A stretch of 64,000 nucleotides of DNA from CAWFKW01 sp963816535. Its GTDB lineage: Bacteria; Bacteroidota; Ignavibacteria; Tepidaquicellales; OLB5. This document shows positions 1-7,805 of the stretch, one piece after another (position 1 is the first letter of the stretch; every line of letters starts with the position of its first letter). Where the stretch lies: assembly GCA_963816535.1 (NCBI GenBank), contig CAWFKW010000001.1:124001-188000 (forward strand). The letters run 5' to 3'. Both the position numbers and the translations under genes were made by a program. Under the pieces are notes generated by a model, which saw only the letters and a program-made list of their open reading frames with translations, made no database searches and was not told where the DNA came from.

Positions 1-2
1 CC

Positions 3-383
3 AATGTCGTAAAATGTACGTTTGATGCAATGCCATCCATGCAAAAGCCAAACCCGGGATTGAAATTTCTTGAACCGTTTTACGAAAAATGCTCACTGCA
101 TTTAAAGAACGAAATTGAGATGTTTAAACCAAATGTAGTGCTGACATTTGGTGAACCTGCTCATAAACTGTTTATTAGGCAGCTCGAAAACTATCCCAAA
201 GACAAGTTAGAAATGACATCCGCATTTGACGGGATATTTGAAACCGTGAAGCTGAAAGATTCAAAAATAGAATTTAAATATTCCCCTTCTCTGCATATTA
301 AAACTTTCCGGGTAGCAATTACTTACGGGGACAAAGTAAAAAAATTCAAGGACGAAATAAAAAATATTCTACATGTAAATTAA
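3..383 (+). CDS. Uracil-DNA glycosylase-like protein, 5' truncated by window edge
   Basis: The frame is open from the first bases of the window, before the first ATG at 30, so the gene starts upstream and only its C-terminal part is seen. The visible part begins NVVKC, followed by a Cys 19 residues on and then FKPNVVLTFGEPAHKLF. This matches the order in family-4/5-type uracil-DNA glycosylases (an NxxxC segment, a Pro-rich stretch, then a KPxVVxxLGxxA strand-helix). Family members usually carry an HPS-like motif near the C-terminus; here the corresponding segment reads YSPSLH, so activity is uncertain. The family removes uracil from DNA, but some relatives have other roles. The stop is 1 nt before the next gene, so the two are probably co-transcribed. 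Confidence 0.65.
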   Translation, partial: NVVKCTFDAMPSMQKPNPGLKFLEPFYEKCSLHLKNEIEMFKPNVVLTFGEPAHKLFIRQLENYPKDKLEMTSAFDGIFETVKLKDSKIEFKYSPSLHIKTFRVAITYGDKVKKFKDEIKNILHVN

Positions 384-384
384 T

Positions 385-996
385 ATGCCTTTTCTTACTA
401 TTAACGGAACGGATTATGAAGTAAATGATCGACAATTAGAAATATATACAACCGCAGAGGAACGATGGCATCATAATCTTACCAGATTACGAAATACTAA
501 AGTTAAATATCTTCTAATTGGGGAAGCCCCGCCCTGGGCTGAAAATGGTGATGTGAATTACTTTTATTATAATTTTAATAGCAATCAACAAATATGTAAT
601 TCAGTTTATAAAGCCTTTTACCAACATGAATTAATACATGACACTGAGACCGCTTTGACAAATCTTGCTGGAAGAGGTTTTCTTCTCATAGATTCACTTC
701 CGCTTACAATCAAATATACCGGAAATATTAGAAATAGCCAGTTTTATAAAAACTTGGTTTGTGTTTCATTGAGTTGGTGGCAAAATAGATTGCACAACCC
801 AAACATCCAGTTTCATCATGAAGTAAAGGTGGCATTAGCATTCAAGGTAAATGGAAGGCGCATTATTGAATGTTTAAATGGCGTTCTCGAATTACCAAAT
901 GTGCCTACAATTCCGCTGACGGATGCGAATATTGCAGCAGATGGGTCGGGATATACTAAGTCAAAGAAGTTGAGAAATATATTTGGTTTGACATAA
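385..996 (+). CDS. Hypothetical protein with UDG-superfamily-like GEAPP motif
   Basis: This 203-residue protein starts 1 nt after the stop of the preceding glycosylase-like gene. Residues about 41-50 read YLLIGEAPPW, resembling motif A (GEAPG) of uracil-DNA-glycosylase-superfamily proteins, and a second hydrophobic strand (FLLIDSLP) lies near residue 100. I see no clear HPS motif. The rest (aromatic-rich middle, SWWQNR, GYTKSKKLR tail) I do not recognise. There is no signal peptide or membrane segment. Two adjacent UDG-fold-like genes followed by a helicase-nuclease suggest a DNA-processing or DNA-defence role, but this is inference. The function should be regarded as unknown. Confidence 0.5.
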   Translation: MPFLTINGTDYEVNDRQLEIYTTAEERWHHNLTRLRNTKVKYLLIGEAPPWAENGDVNYFYYNFNSNQQICNSVYKAFYQHELIHDTETALTNLAGRGFLLIDSLPLTIKYTGNIRNSQFYKNLVCVSLSWWQNRLHNPNIQFHHEVKVALAFKVNGRRIIECLNGVLELPNVPTIPLTDANIAADGSGYTKSKKLRNIFGLT

Positions 997-1073
997 GCAG
1001 CTAATTGCTTCCTCCTCTTTTCAATTTATTATGAATCGATCTAAGAAATTCCATTATTTGTCTGTTTGAAAAT

Positions 1074-3572
1074 ATGTCTAAATATATAATATTTCCAATT
1101 TGCGTTGTATTTATTCTCTTAGGAATACTTCTGGTCCGAAGGATTCTTTGGAAGAATAGACAAACCAATATTATCAATGATTCATTAGAGAGAATCATAG
1201 AGGCGGTCGGGCAATTAGAAAGATTACTGAATGATACTGAGTATTTTAACAACAAGAAATTAGTTGAATGGAATTGCAATTTTGATAAGGCAGGGAATGG
1301 GATAACTCCGCTATACGGCAAGATTGGATTAGAAAAGAGTAAGAAGAGTTCATTGGATAGATATTATGACTTTCTAAGTAATGGTAGAAAATATATTGAT
1401 GAACATAACATTAAATATCAAAATACATGCATTAATGAAAATAAGAGTTTTTTTGATACTGTTGAAAGTTACCCTTTAGACATTAACCAGAGGATAGCAA
1501 TAGTACATGAAGAAGATGCCAATCTTGTTGTTGCAGGGGCAGGTTGCGGTAAAACAACGACATTAATTGGTAAACTAGCATATCTTACCAAGATTAAGAA
1601 TGTTCCTAAAGAAAGTATTCTAATGCTCGCTTTTACTAGAAAAGCGGCAAATGAAATGAAGGAGAGAATAAGTAAGAGATTGGGAGAAGATTTTGAAGTT
1701 TATACTTTTCATAGTTTTGGCTATAAATTGCTAAGTGAAATCAGAGATAAGAAGCCTTCATTAGCATTTGACGACAATAATACTCTTGACAAATGCATAC
1801 GCAATATTTTAAATGAGCAAATAAAATCGAAAGACTTTGCTAAAATGTTGGTTGAATTCTTTTTTTATGAATTTACAGTTCATTTGCCGGATAGGAAAAA
1901 TAAGAGTAACCTTACATCATATCTTGGTGAGATAATGAAAAGTAAACAGGAGGTCAAAATTGCAAATTTTTTATACGTTCACAAGATAAGGTATGAATAT
2001 GAAAGAGAATATGAGGTCAAGACAGTAGATAAGAACTATAGGCAATATCAGCCAGATTTCTATTTACCCGATTATCACATTTATATTGAACATTTTGGGA
2101 TAGATGAAAATGGTAAGCCATCTAGTTCTTTTGAGAATGGCAAATCATATATTGAAGGAATGCACTGGAAACGGAAAACTCATCTAAAACATGGTACAAT
2201 TTTAGTTGAGACTTATTCCTACGAAGACATAGATAATGGGTTACAATCAAATCTTAGGCATAAACTAGAATCTCATAATGTTAGCATTCAAGAAGTCGAT
2301 TTTGCAAACACTTTAAAGAATGATATAAAGAAAAATGACAGAACTTTACTAATTGAAATTATTTGTACTTTTCTCAATCTTTTCAAATCTAATTCATATT
2401 CCTTTACTGAATTAGATTCTAAAGCACTATTGGGTATATATTCTGGCTTATATCGTGCATTTCTGAATCTTTTCAAACCAATTTATGACGCATATGAAAC
2501 AAATTTGAGAAATATAGACAAAATAGATTTTAACGACATGATAGCTGAGGCTACAAAGTATGTTTCGGAGAAAAAATATGAGTCCCCTTACAAATATGTT
2601 CTAATTGATGAGTATCAGGACATTTCTGTAGGAAGATATAATCTTATCAAGGCCTTATTGAAACAAAATCCCGATACACAACTATTTTGTGTTGGTGATG
2701 ACTGGCAATCAATATTCAGGTTTGCAGGGAGTGACATTTCACTATTTGTCAAATTTCAAAACTATTTTGGCTATCATAAATTAACTCGAATTGAGAAGAC
2801 ATATAGATTGTCTGAAGAGATTGCTAACTATACCAACGGATTTATTCTCAAAAACAAAGATCAAATAGAGAAAAATCTTAGTTCTGAGAAGAAACTAAAT
2901 TCTAGCCCGTATAAAATATTTTATAAAAAGAAAAGTGAAGATACTACAGTTCTAATCGATGTATTAAAGTTAATCAAGTCTCAAATAAAACCAGGGCGCT
3001 TGGCAAGGGTTCTAATTTTAGGCAGATACAATTGGGATGAACCTATAGAAATGAATTCTCTTAAAGCTGAATATAAGAATTATGATATTAATGTTGAATT
3101 TCTAACGGTACACAAGGCAAAAGGACTAGAGGCAGACTATGTGATTCTCAATAATGTAGTTCAAGGCACCCATGGTTTTCCCTCGCAACTACTGGACCAT
3201 GAAATTCTTAATCTTGTTTTACAGGAACGGGAGGATTATCCATTTGCCGAGGAAAGAAGACTATTCTATGTTGCAATGACTCGATCCAAAAATGAATCTT
3301 ATATTATTGGCAAGATCAGAAATGTTTCTGAGTTCATTTTTGATTTGAATAGTCTAAATGATGATGAAACTAAGTCCAAACTTGTGGAATCTAAATTGTG
3401 CCCCAATTGTCATGGACAGTTAGTAAGTAGAAAGAGCAAATATGGAGAATTTATTGGATGTGAAAACTATCCTTCGTGTACATTTAAGAAAGATAGAAGT
3501 CAGGATCGTGTTAAAGAATTCTTGGAACAAGCCAGGGTCTACAACAATCAAGATGATGATTTACCGTTCTAA
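1074..3572 (+). CDS. Membrane-anchored UvrD/helicase-IV-like SF1 helicase with inserted nuclease-like domain and C-terminal zinc ribbon
   Basis: This 832-residue superfamily 1 helicase has the full motif set: Walker A AGAGCGKTT (154-162), AFTRKAANEM (186-195), TFHSFG (211-216), Walker B LIDEYQD (510-516), GDDWQSIFRFAG (541-552), TYRL (576-579), TVHKAKG (678-684) and VAMTRSK (733-739). The GDDWQ(S/A)I motif and domain order resemble E. coli helicase IV (HelD). Between motifs Ia/Ib and II there is an insert (about 293-390) with QPDFYLP...IEHFG, looking like a PD-(D/E)xK-type nuclease fold; the catalytic Lys is not obvious. The C-terminus carries a topoisomerase-type zinc ribbon (CPNC at 776-779, then C...C at 796 and 802). 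Residues 5-23 form a hydrophobic helix, which is unusual for a helicase and suggests membrane anchoring. It follows the two UDG-like genes after 77 nt on the same strand. Roles in repair or defence are inferences. Confidence 0.85.
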   Translation: MSKYIIFPICVVFILLGILLVRRILWKNRQTNIINDSLERIIEAVGQLERLLNDTEYFNNKKLVEWNCNFDKAGNGITPLYGKIGLEKSKKSSLDRYYDFLSNGRKYIDEHNIKYQNTCINENKSFFDTVESYPLDINQRIAIVHEEDANLVVAGAGCGKTTTLIGKLAYLTKIKNVPKESILMLAFTRKAANEMKERISKRLGEDFEVYTFHSFGYKLLSEIRDKKPSLAFDDNNTLDKCIRNILNEQIKSKDFAKMLVEFFFYEFTVHLPDRKNKSNLTSYLGEIMKSKQEVKIANFLYVHKIRYEYEREYEVKTVDKNYRQYQPDFYLPDYHIYIEHFGIDENGKPSSSFENGKSYIEGMHWKRKTHLKHGTILVETYSYEDIDNGLQSNLRHKLESHNVSIQEVDFANTLKNDIKKNDRTLLIEIICTFLNLFKSNSYSFTELDSKALLGIYSGLYRAFLNLFKPIYDAYETNLRNIDKIDFNDMIAEATKYVSEKKYESPYKYVLIDEYQDISVGRYNLIKALLKQNPDTQLFCVGDDWQSIFRFAGSDISLFVKFQNYFGYHKLTRIEKTYRLSEEIANYTNGFILKNKDQIEKNLSSEKKLNSSPYKIFYKKKSEDTTVLIDVLKLIKSQIKPGRLARVLILGRYNWDEPIEMNSLKAEYKNYDINVEFLTVHKAKGLEADYVILNNVVQGTHGFPSQLLDHEILNLVLQEREDYPFAEERRLFYVAMTRSKNESYIIGKIRNVSEFIFDLNSLNDDETKSKLVESKLCPNCHGQLVSRKSKYGEFIGCENYPSCTFKKDRSQDRVKEFLEQARVYNNQDDDLPF

Positions 3573-3722
3573 ATGTGTCAAGTTGTATTAATATTACTAA
3601 GTGTCTTTTCCTATCAAAACGAGTAATCTCCTCCATTAACTTTGGTATGTTTCTTAGCTAAGTAATAAAATTAATGATTTGGAAAAGAACTCAGAGGTCC
3701 GTCATTTGAGACAAATAAAAAG

Positions 3723-3800
3723 GGCAGCGAGTTCCTTCAAATAGCTGGGAGCTATCCTCCGAAAACGTTGGCCACCCTTACAAAGCCAACTCTCACTGCC
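3723..3800 (+). ncRNA. Candidate three-stem structured RNA element (unidentified)
   Basis: Seen in sequence: an outer stem pairs 3723-3731 (GGCAGCGAG) with 3792-3800 (CTCACTGCC), one C-A mismatch. It encloses two perfect hairpins: ATAGCT/AGCTAT (3741-3746/3750-3755, 3-nt loop) and GTTGGC/GCCAAC (3767-3772/3785-3790). The strand is not determined, because the fold works on both. It lies in a 633-bp gene-free stretch between the helicase and the OmpA-vWA gene. I cannot match it to tmRNA, 6S, SRP RNA, RNase P or a common riboswitch. It might also be a DNA-level element such as a palindromic mobile repeat. Confidence 0.35.
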
Positions 3801-3960
3801 ATCAAAATCTCATGAAAATGTAAAACAAGATTTAATTGACTAAACCTATATTCAAATATACATATTAAAGTTAAGAATTATACTTCAATTATTTGCATTA
3901 TCATACCTATTTAATTTCCTTTTATCCATATTTATTGAAATCTAAAACGTTAAATCTTGT

Positions 3961-4070
3961 AAGCCCGCTCAGGTACAAATGCTAAATGAAGGTTTGTACT
4001 CATATACCTAAACGTTCTTTTTGAGGGGCTTACATTTCTATCTTTTTAAGGGAAGCGTTTAGCTTCCCTT
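3961..4070 (+). ncRNA. Candidate structured RNA ending in an intrinsic-terminator-like hairpin
   Basis: Nested pairings are visible: AAGCCC (3961-3966) with GGGCTT (4026-4031), AGG (3971-3973) with CCT (4007-4009), and TACAAA with TTTGTA (3974-3979/3993-3998). Just downstream is a 9-bp hairpin AAGGGAAGC/GCTTCCCTT (4048-4056/4062-4070) followed by TCTGCTTT, resembling a weak rho-independent terminator on the + strand. Together these could be a short RNA of about 110 nt, or the 3' end of a helicase transcript. No known family is recognised. Confidence 0.3.
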
Positions 4071-4121
4071 TCTGCTTTATTTGCTTACTTCTTGAAAATT
4101 CTGGCTGTTTTACTTACTCAA

Positions 4122-4146
4122 ATTTGTATCATTGAATGATACAAAT
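4122..4146. promoter_or_regulatory. 25-bp near-perfect palindrome, candidate operator
   Basis: Two 12-bp arms (ATTTGTATCATT and AATGATACAAAT) are exact inverted repeats separated by one base. A one-base spacer favours a dimeric-protein operator over an RNA hairpin. It lies 59 bp upstream of the OmpA-vWA start at 4206, the only gene it could obviously control. The rest of 3573-4205 outside this and the two RNA candidates shows nothing I can name. Confidence 0.45.
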
Positions 4147-4205
4147 CTGCTGAGAATATGATGTAGATTCGTATAGCTTAGAATCTAATAAAGGAAAGCA
4201 GTATT

Positions 4206-5618
4206 ATGAAAAAGATCAAAACAGTTAAATCCGACAGTTTCTTTTACTTTTATATTCTATTTATTTGTTTGCTTCTGATTACTGCCATTTCGCTCTTTTC
4301 AAAACCTGTGGGCAGCAGTGGATTATCGACTCAGCTTGTTGATTCCTTAAACTCACCAGCCAACATTTATTTTGATTTTGGGAAATCGGAATTAAGAACC
4401 GAAGCGTTTCCAGTCCTTGATTTGCTTGCAAGTGAGTTAGTTGATCTGCCCGGTTCAACAATTGAAGTCATAGGGCATACAGATGATGTAGGAAGCTATG
4501 AATTTAATATTAACCTCTCCGAAAAAAGAGCGGAAGCTGTTAAGAATTACTTGGTTTCTAAAGGGTGCAAGCCCGATCAAATCATTACTGACGGCAAAGG
4601 TAAGTCAGAGCCTGTTACTGCGAACATCAGCGAAGAAGACCGCTCTTTAAACCGCAGAGTTGAATTCAAATGGAACGATATCACTAAAAAGGAAGAACCG
4701 AAAGACATAGAATATGTTAACAGCAATATCAAAAAGACCGGAAGGAATGAAATAGAAGGAGAAATATCTGTAAGAGATACTTTCGGCGATCCAATCAAGG
4801 GAATCGAGGAAAATGATGTATCGGCTGTACTGAAGTGGAAAGATGATTCCACGGCAGGCACAGTGCATTTTCTTCCGATTGACGATAAGAAGAAGACGGC
4901 TTTTACTTTGGTAATGGATTACAGTCCAAGTATGTTCGGGATTGATAACGATTACAAGAAAAGCCCAAAAGGCAAAAAAGTTGAACTTACCGAAAACGCG
5001 GTGAAACATTTTATTGATGCCCTGGGGCCAAATACTTTCTTGAAAGTGATTAAGTTCGGAAGAGATATCGATGTTGTTCAGCGATTCACAAAATCAAAAG
5101 AAATAATGGCAAATGCCATTGATTTACGTAGTTATCCGCGTGGAGGAACTGCTTTGTTTACTGCAATTTATCTTGCACTAAAAGATACAACATACGACAG
5201 CAATCCTACAATTGCAAAGACTGTAATTGCATTCACCGACGGAATGGATAATTCTTCAGGGAAAATTAATATGGATTCCATTTTCAGTGCTTCAGACTCG
5301 AAGGCAATTAAGGTTTATACCATAGGTTTACTGGATAAGAATGATGAGTTCTCGAGTGATGAAGAAAGACAACAGGGTGAGAAGGACCTCAAAAAGATAT
5401 CCGGGATGACAGGCGGTTTTTTCTATTATGCTAAAGATGCATCTTCACTTGAAGCAATATATAAACAGATCTTTGACCAAATAACCGGTAGTTACCACGT
5501 TACCATTAAATGGAATGAAGAGAAGCTACCTTCCAAAGGAACGGTTGTAGAGGCCTGCATAAGCGTAAAAATTAAAGGAAATACGAGGATACTTTACAAG
5601 AGTTATGTAATGGAGTGA
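4206..5618 (+). CDS. OmpA-family peptidoglycan-binding domain fused to von Willebrand factor A domain
   Basis: This 470-residue protein has an N-terminal hydrophobic signal or anchor (about 11-31), then an OmpA C-terminal-like domain (about 52-155) with IYFDFGKSELR, the conserved GHTDDVGSYEFNINLSEKRA core and RSLNRRVEF. A linker domain follows, then a vWA domain (about 232-430). The MIDAS residues are present: DYSPS at 238-242, Thr315 in GGTALF and Asp345 in FTDGMDN, so metal-dependent ligand binding is plausible. The family logic is anchoring to peptidoglycan with a periplasmic adhesion or protein-binding module. It is a single gene with a long upstream region holding a palindromic candidate operator. 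The ligand is unknown. Confidence 0.85.
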   Translation: MKKIKTVKSDSFFYFYILFICLLLITAISLFSKPVGSSGLSTQLVDSLNSPANIYFDFGKSELRTEAFPVLDLLASELVDLPGSTIEVIGHTDDVGSYEFNINLSEKRAEAVKNYLVSKGCKPDQIITDGKGKSEPVTANISEEDRSLNRRVEFKWNDITKKEEPKDIEYVNSNIKKTGRNEIEGEISVRDTFGDPIKGIEENDVSAVLKWKDDSTAGTVHFLPIDDKKKTAFTLVMDYSPSMFGIDNDYKKSPKGKKVELTENAVKHFIDALGPNTFLKVIKFGRDIDVVQRFTKSKEIMANAIDLRSYPRGGTALFTAIYLALKDTTYDSNPTIAKTVIAFTDGMDNSSGKINMDSIFSASDSKAIKVYTIGLLDKNDEFSSDEERQQGEKDLKKISGMTGGFFYYAKDASSLEAIYKQIFDQITGSYHVTIKWNEEKLPSKGTVVEACISVKIKGNTRILYKSYVME

Positions 5619-6383
5619 GTATTTTGAATTTTGCATTCTCGAATACTGGAGAAATCCTATAATTATATCGTTTACATAATCTAAATTGTTAAATAGGGTT
5701 AGCATATTTCATGTTGAAAAAACAAAAATTGCTTAATAGGCCTTATATTTTCAATCGAAAAAAATACTAAATTGATAAATAGGCATAACATTATTGGCTA
5801 ATTTTCTAAGAGTTTTTTTAAAAAAAATTAATGATTAGTTTCTTTATAGAAATTGTTGAGAATGTTAGTAAATGTTAGCATTGAAGGAAAATGCATAAAG
5901 GATTCTCGAAACATCTCAACAGTTCACAGATAACAACCCTCAACTATTATTCTGGAATCGTTTTTAAGAGCTTGGAGAAGACGTTGATAGACGTTAAATT
6001 TGAAACTCTATGAGATACCCCATTCCATTTCGTAATGTAGCTTGATGACATATCTAATAAACAAAGGAATAAATAAGTAAGCAAATACAATAAGTGATAC
6101 GAATTATTGAACCAAAAACGCTCCACTTGAAAATGCATCAATTGGCAAATTGACAATTTTTGAGGTATTTCTTTGATATTATGTAATGAGTATATTAGCA
6201 ATATTGAACTTCAAAATAAGAAGAAAACTTGAAGTTTTAAAATTAAATGGCAGTTATTGATTTCAAAAATTAGTGACTCATTAGTGACTCGATTTGGTAC
6301 TCTGAATGCAAATTCTGGAAATATGTGATTAAGTGATTAAGGGAAAATGTTGAAATCTTATTGGTTTTAGCATTTTAAGAATT
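5619..6383. other. 765-bp AT-rich intergenic region with short direct repeats
   Basis: No convincing gene is seen; a short minus-strand open frame at 5947-6201 has no family resemblance and biased AT-rich composition. Besides the 43-bp repeat listed separately, there is an exact 11-bp tandem duplication ATTAGTGACTC (6269-6279 and 6280-6290) and an 8-bp tandem GTGATTAA (6325-6332 and 6333-6340) just upstream of the tRNA gene. Confidence 0.5.
5683..5792. repeat. Three diverged copies of a 43-bp tandem repeat
   Basis: Units begin at 5683, 5726 and 5769, exactly 43 bp apart. Each starts AAATTG(T/C/A)T(A/T)AATAGG and continues with an AT-rich tail; the third copy is partial. The units diverge too much in the tail for a CRISPR array. 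Function is unknown. Confidence 0.5.
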
Positions 6384-6456
6384 GCCCCCGTGGTGAAACT
6401 GGATATCATATCTGACTACGGATCAGACGTTTGGGGTTCGAATCCCTACGGGGGTA
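6384..6456 (+). tRNA. tRNA-Arg (anticodon ACG)
   Basis: The cloverleaf folds fully. The acceptor stem is GCCCCCG (6384-6390) with CGGGGGT (6449-6455), including a G1-U72 wobble. The anticodon arm TCTGA-CTACGGA-TCAGA gives anticodon ACG. The T arm TGGGG-TTCGAAT-CCCTA (6432-6448) has the standard T-loop, and the discriminator base is A at 6456. The 3' CCA is not encoded. ACG reads CGN arginine codons after A34-to-I editing. Confidence 0.95.
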
Positions 6457-6498
6457 CAAAACCATTACAAATTATGAATTAGAAACTGACGGAGCCTG

Positions 6499-6575
6499 TC
6501 CCGCCGGAGGCGGGAGATCAAACGTTTGGGGTTCTCCGCCGTGGCGGACTACGGGCGCACTACGCAGGTACAAAA
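6499..6575 (+). pseudogene. Broken partial copy of the tRNA-Arg 3' half with inserted palindromes
   Basis: Positions 6516-6534 repeat 18 of 19 bases of the tRNA segment 6421-6439 (anticodon stem through the start of the T loop), and GGTACAAAA at 6567-6575 repeats the tRNA 3' flank at 6453-6461. The copy is interrupted after GGGGTTC by a small palindrome CCGCC-GT-GGCGG (6536-6547) and is preceded by TCCCGCC-GGA-GGCGGGA (6499-6515). It cannot fold as a tRNA. Confidence 0.6.
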
Positions 6576-6779
6576 TCCAACATACAACTTACGAATTAAC
6601 AATTACGAATTGGCGGCCGCAGCGCCTTCTTAAAAATATGCCGACTCGTATTTCGGCGAGCCAACTGAAAAATATGTCGTAAATGTAAGAAACCCGGGCG
6701 CAGAGCAATAACAAAGTTCGCTCACTTCACTTCCGTTGGGTGCATTTTGGCAAAATTTATATATGGCTCTTTATTTACA
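6576..6779. other. Intergenic sequence without a recognisable gene
   Basis: Completes the 323-bp gap between the tRNA and the kinase-like gene. A plus-strand open frame runs through the tRNA and this region (6431-6682), but it overlaps the tRNA and encodes nothing recognisable, so it is not called. Confidence 0.5.
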
Positions 6780-7520
6780 TTAGTGAGGCTGAAGAGTAAT
6801 TTCTTTGTTCTTCTGTTTGATCCTCAGTACTCTTCTGCCGATTATTTCCGCCGCTTCTTCAAATGTCACGCTGCTTGAGCGGATGATCAGGTCGTACTGC
6901 AGCGGGTCAGATACATCCTTGTTAAAATATTTTCTGACATATTCGCCGCGGTTAGTATCTTCCCTGTGAATATATTTTACAGCCGCCGACTTTGAAATAT
7001 CCAGGCGTCTGGATATTTGTTTTATCTTCCAGTCAGTTTCTGCGATTAGCCTGATATGGTATCCTCCGTTAATATGCCTGGTAAGAAAATTAGCTCCGCG
7101 CCCTATAATTACCGCGTTGCCTAGAGAAGCCAGGTGGACTATTGTGCTGAATGTCTTACCTACCAGCTTTGATATTCCGGGGTGCATACCGCTCAGAGTT
7201 TCCAGAACGCTTTGAAGCTCAGGAACCCGTTCTTCGTTCAGGAAATACCTGAATTCAGACGGCAGATGGTGCTCTTCGATCACCTTTTCGATCAGGTTCC
7301 TGTCGTAAAGCGCCCAGTCGCTTTTCTTATCAAAATCATACGAGTTCAAAAACTCCGTGAGCTTTTCGCCGATGCTTGTACCGCCGGAACCTGTTTCTCT
7401 TGAAATCGTAACAAACGGACGGAAATTTTTGTGATTCATTTTGCCGGTTTTATCCCCGGCTTGCTTCAGATGGCTGGAAATGTAAGCATTGGCAGCTTGA
7501 AATGCATTCGGATTGTTCAT
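6780..7520 (-). CDS. Cytidylate kinase-like family protein
   Basis: This 246-residue P-loop protein has VTISRETGSGGTSIG at about 37-51, the Walker A variant of the cytidylate-kinase-like family, and later IIGRGANF and a lid-like segment rich in Arg (ISRRLDISK, HREDTNRGEYVRKYF). The family resembles CMP kinase in fold but usually lacks proof of CMP kinase activity; substrates are mostly unassigned. It is encoded alone and is divergent from the three-gene operon at 7806. The 285-bp intergenic space is AT-rich and should hold both promoters. Confidence 0.8.
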   Translation of the reverse strand: MNNPNAFQAANAYISSHLKQAGDKTGKMNHKNFRPFVTISRETGSGGTSIGEKLTEFLNSYDFDKKSDWALYDRNLIEKVIEEHHLPSEFRYFLNEERVPELQSVLETLSGMHPGISKLVGKTFSTIVHLASLGNAVIIGRGANFLTRHINGGYHIRLIAETDWKIKQISRRLDISKSAAVKYIHREDTNRGEYVRKYFNKDVSDPLQYDLIIRSSSVTFEEAAEIIGRRVLRIKQKNKEITLQPH

Positions 7521-7805
7521 GATTTCATTGCTCCTTTTGTAGAAGAGGCGGATTTTGAGAATTCTCCAAGCGCTAAAAATTGCGCGATACTTCCGTTTTT
7601 AAAGCCTCTCCTGTTCAAATTTAATTTGTTTTTCAATAAGTTTAACTCCAAAAATCGTTTCTTAGTTCGATTTTTTTAAAACATTTGTGATTATTTTTCC
7701 GCTGAAATTGGCGGTTATTTAGTTTTTCTAATAAAAATTTATTATTATCTTTAAAAATTCAAATCACTAAACATTTTTTAATTAATAACTTAAATACGAA
7801 AAATC

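Noticed and set aside
1001..1321. 106-codon minus-strand open frame
   Set aside because: Mostly antisense to the helicase gene start, which has clear motifs.
3573..4205. tmRNA, 6S, RNase P RNA or SRP RNA in the gene-free region
   Set aside because: I checked for their conserved ends and core motifs by eye and found none; the stems seen do not correspond to those RNAs.
5947..6201. 84-codon minus-strand open frame
   Set aside because: Isolated, AT-rich, rich in Leu/Ser/Tyr, no recognisable motif or ribosome-binding site.
6431..6682. 83-codon open frame on the + strand
   Set aside because: It starts inside the tRNA-Arg gene and crosses the broken tRNA copy; composition follows the repeats.
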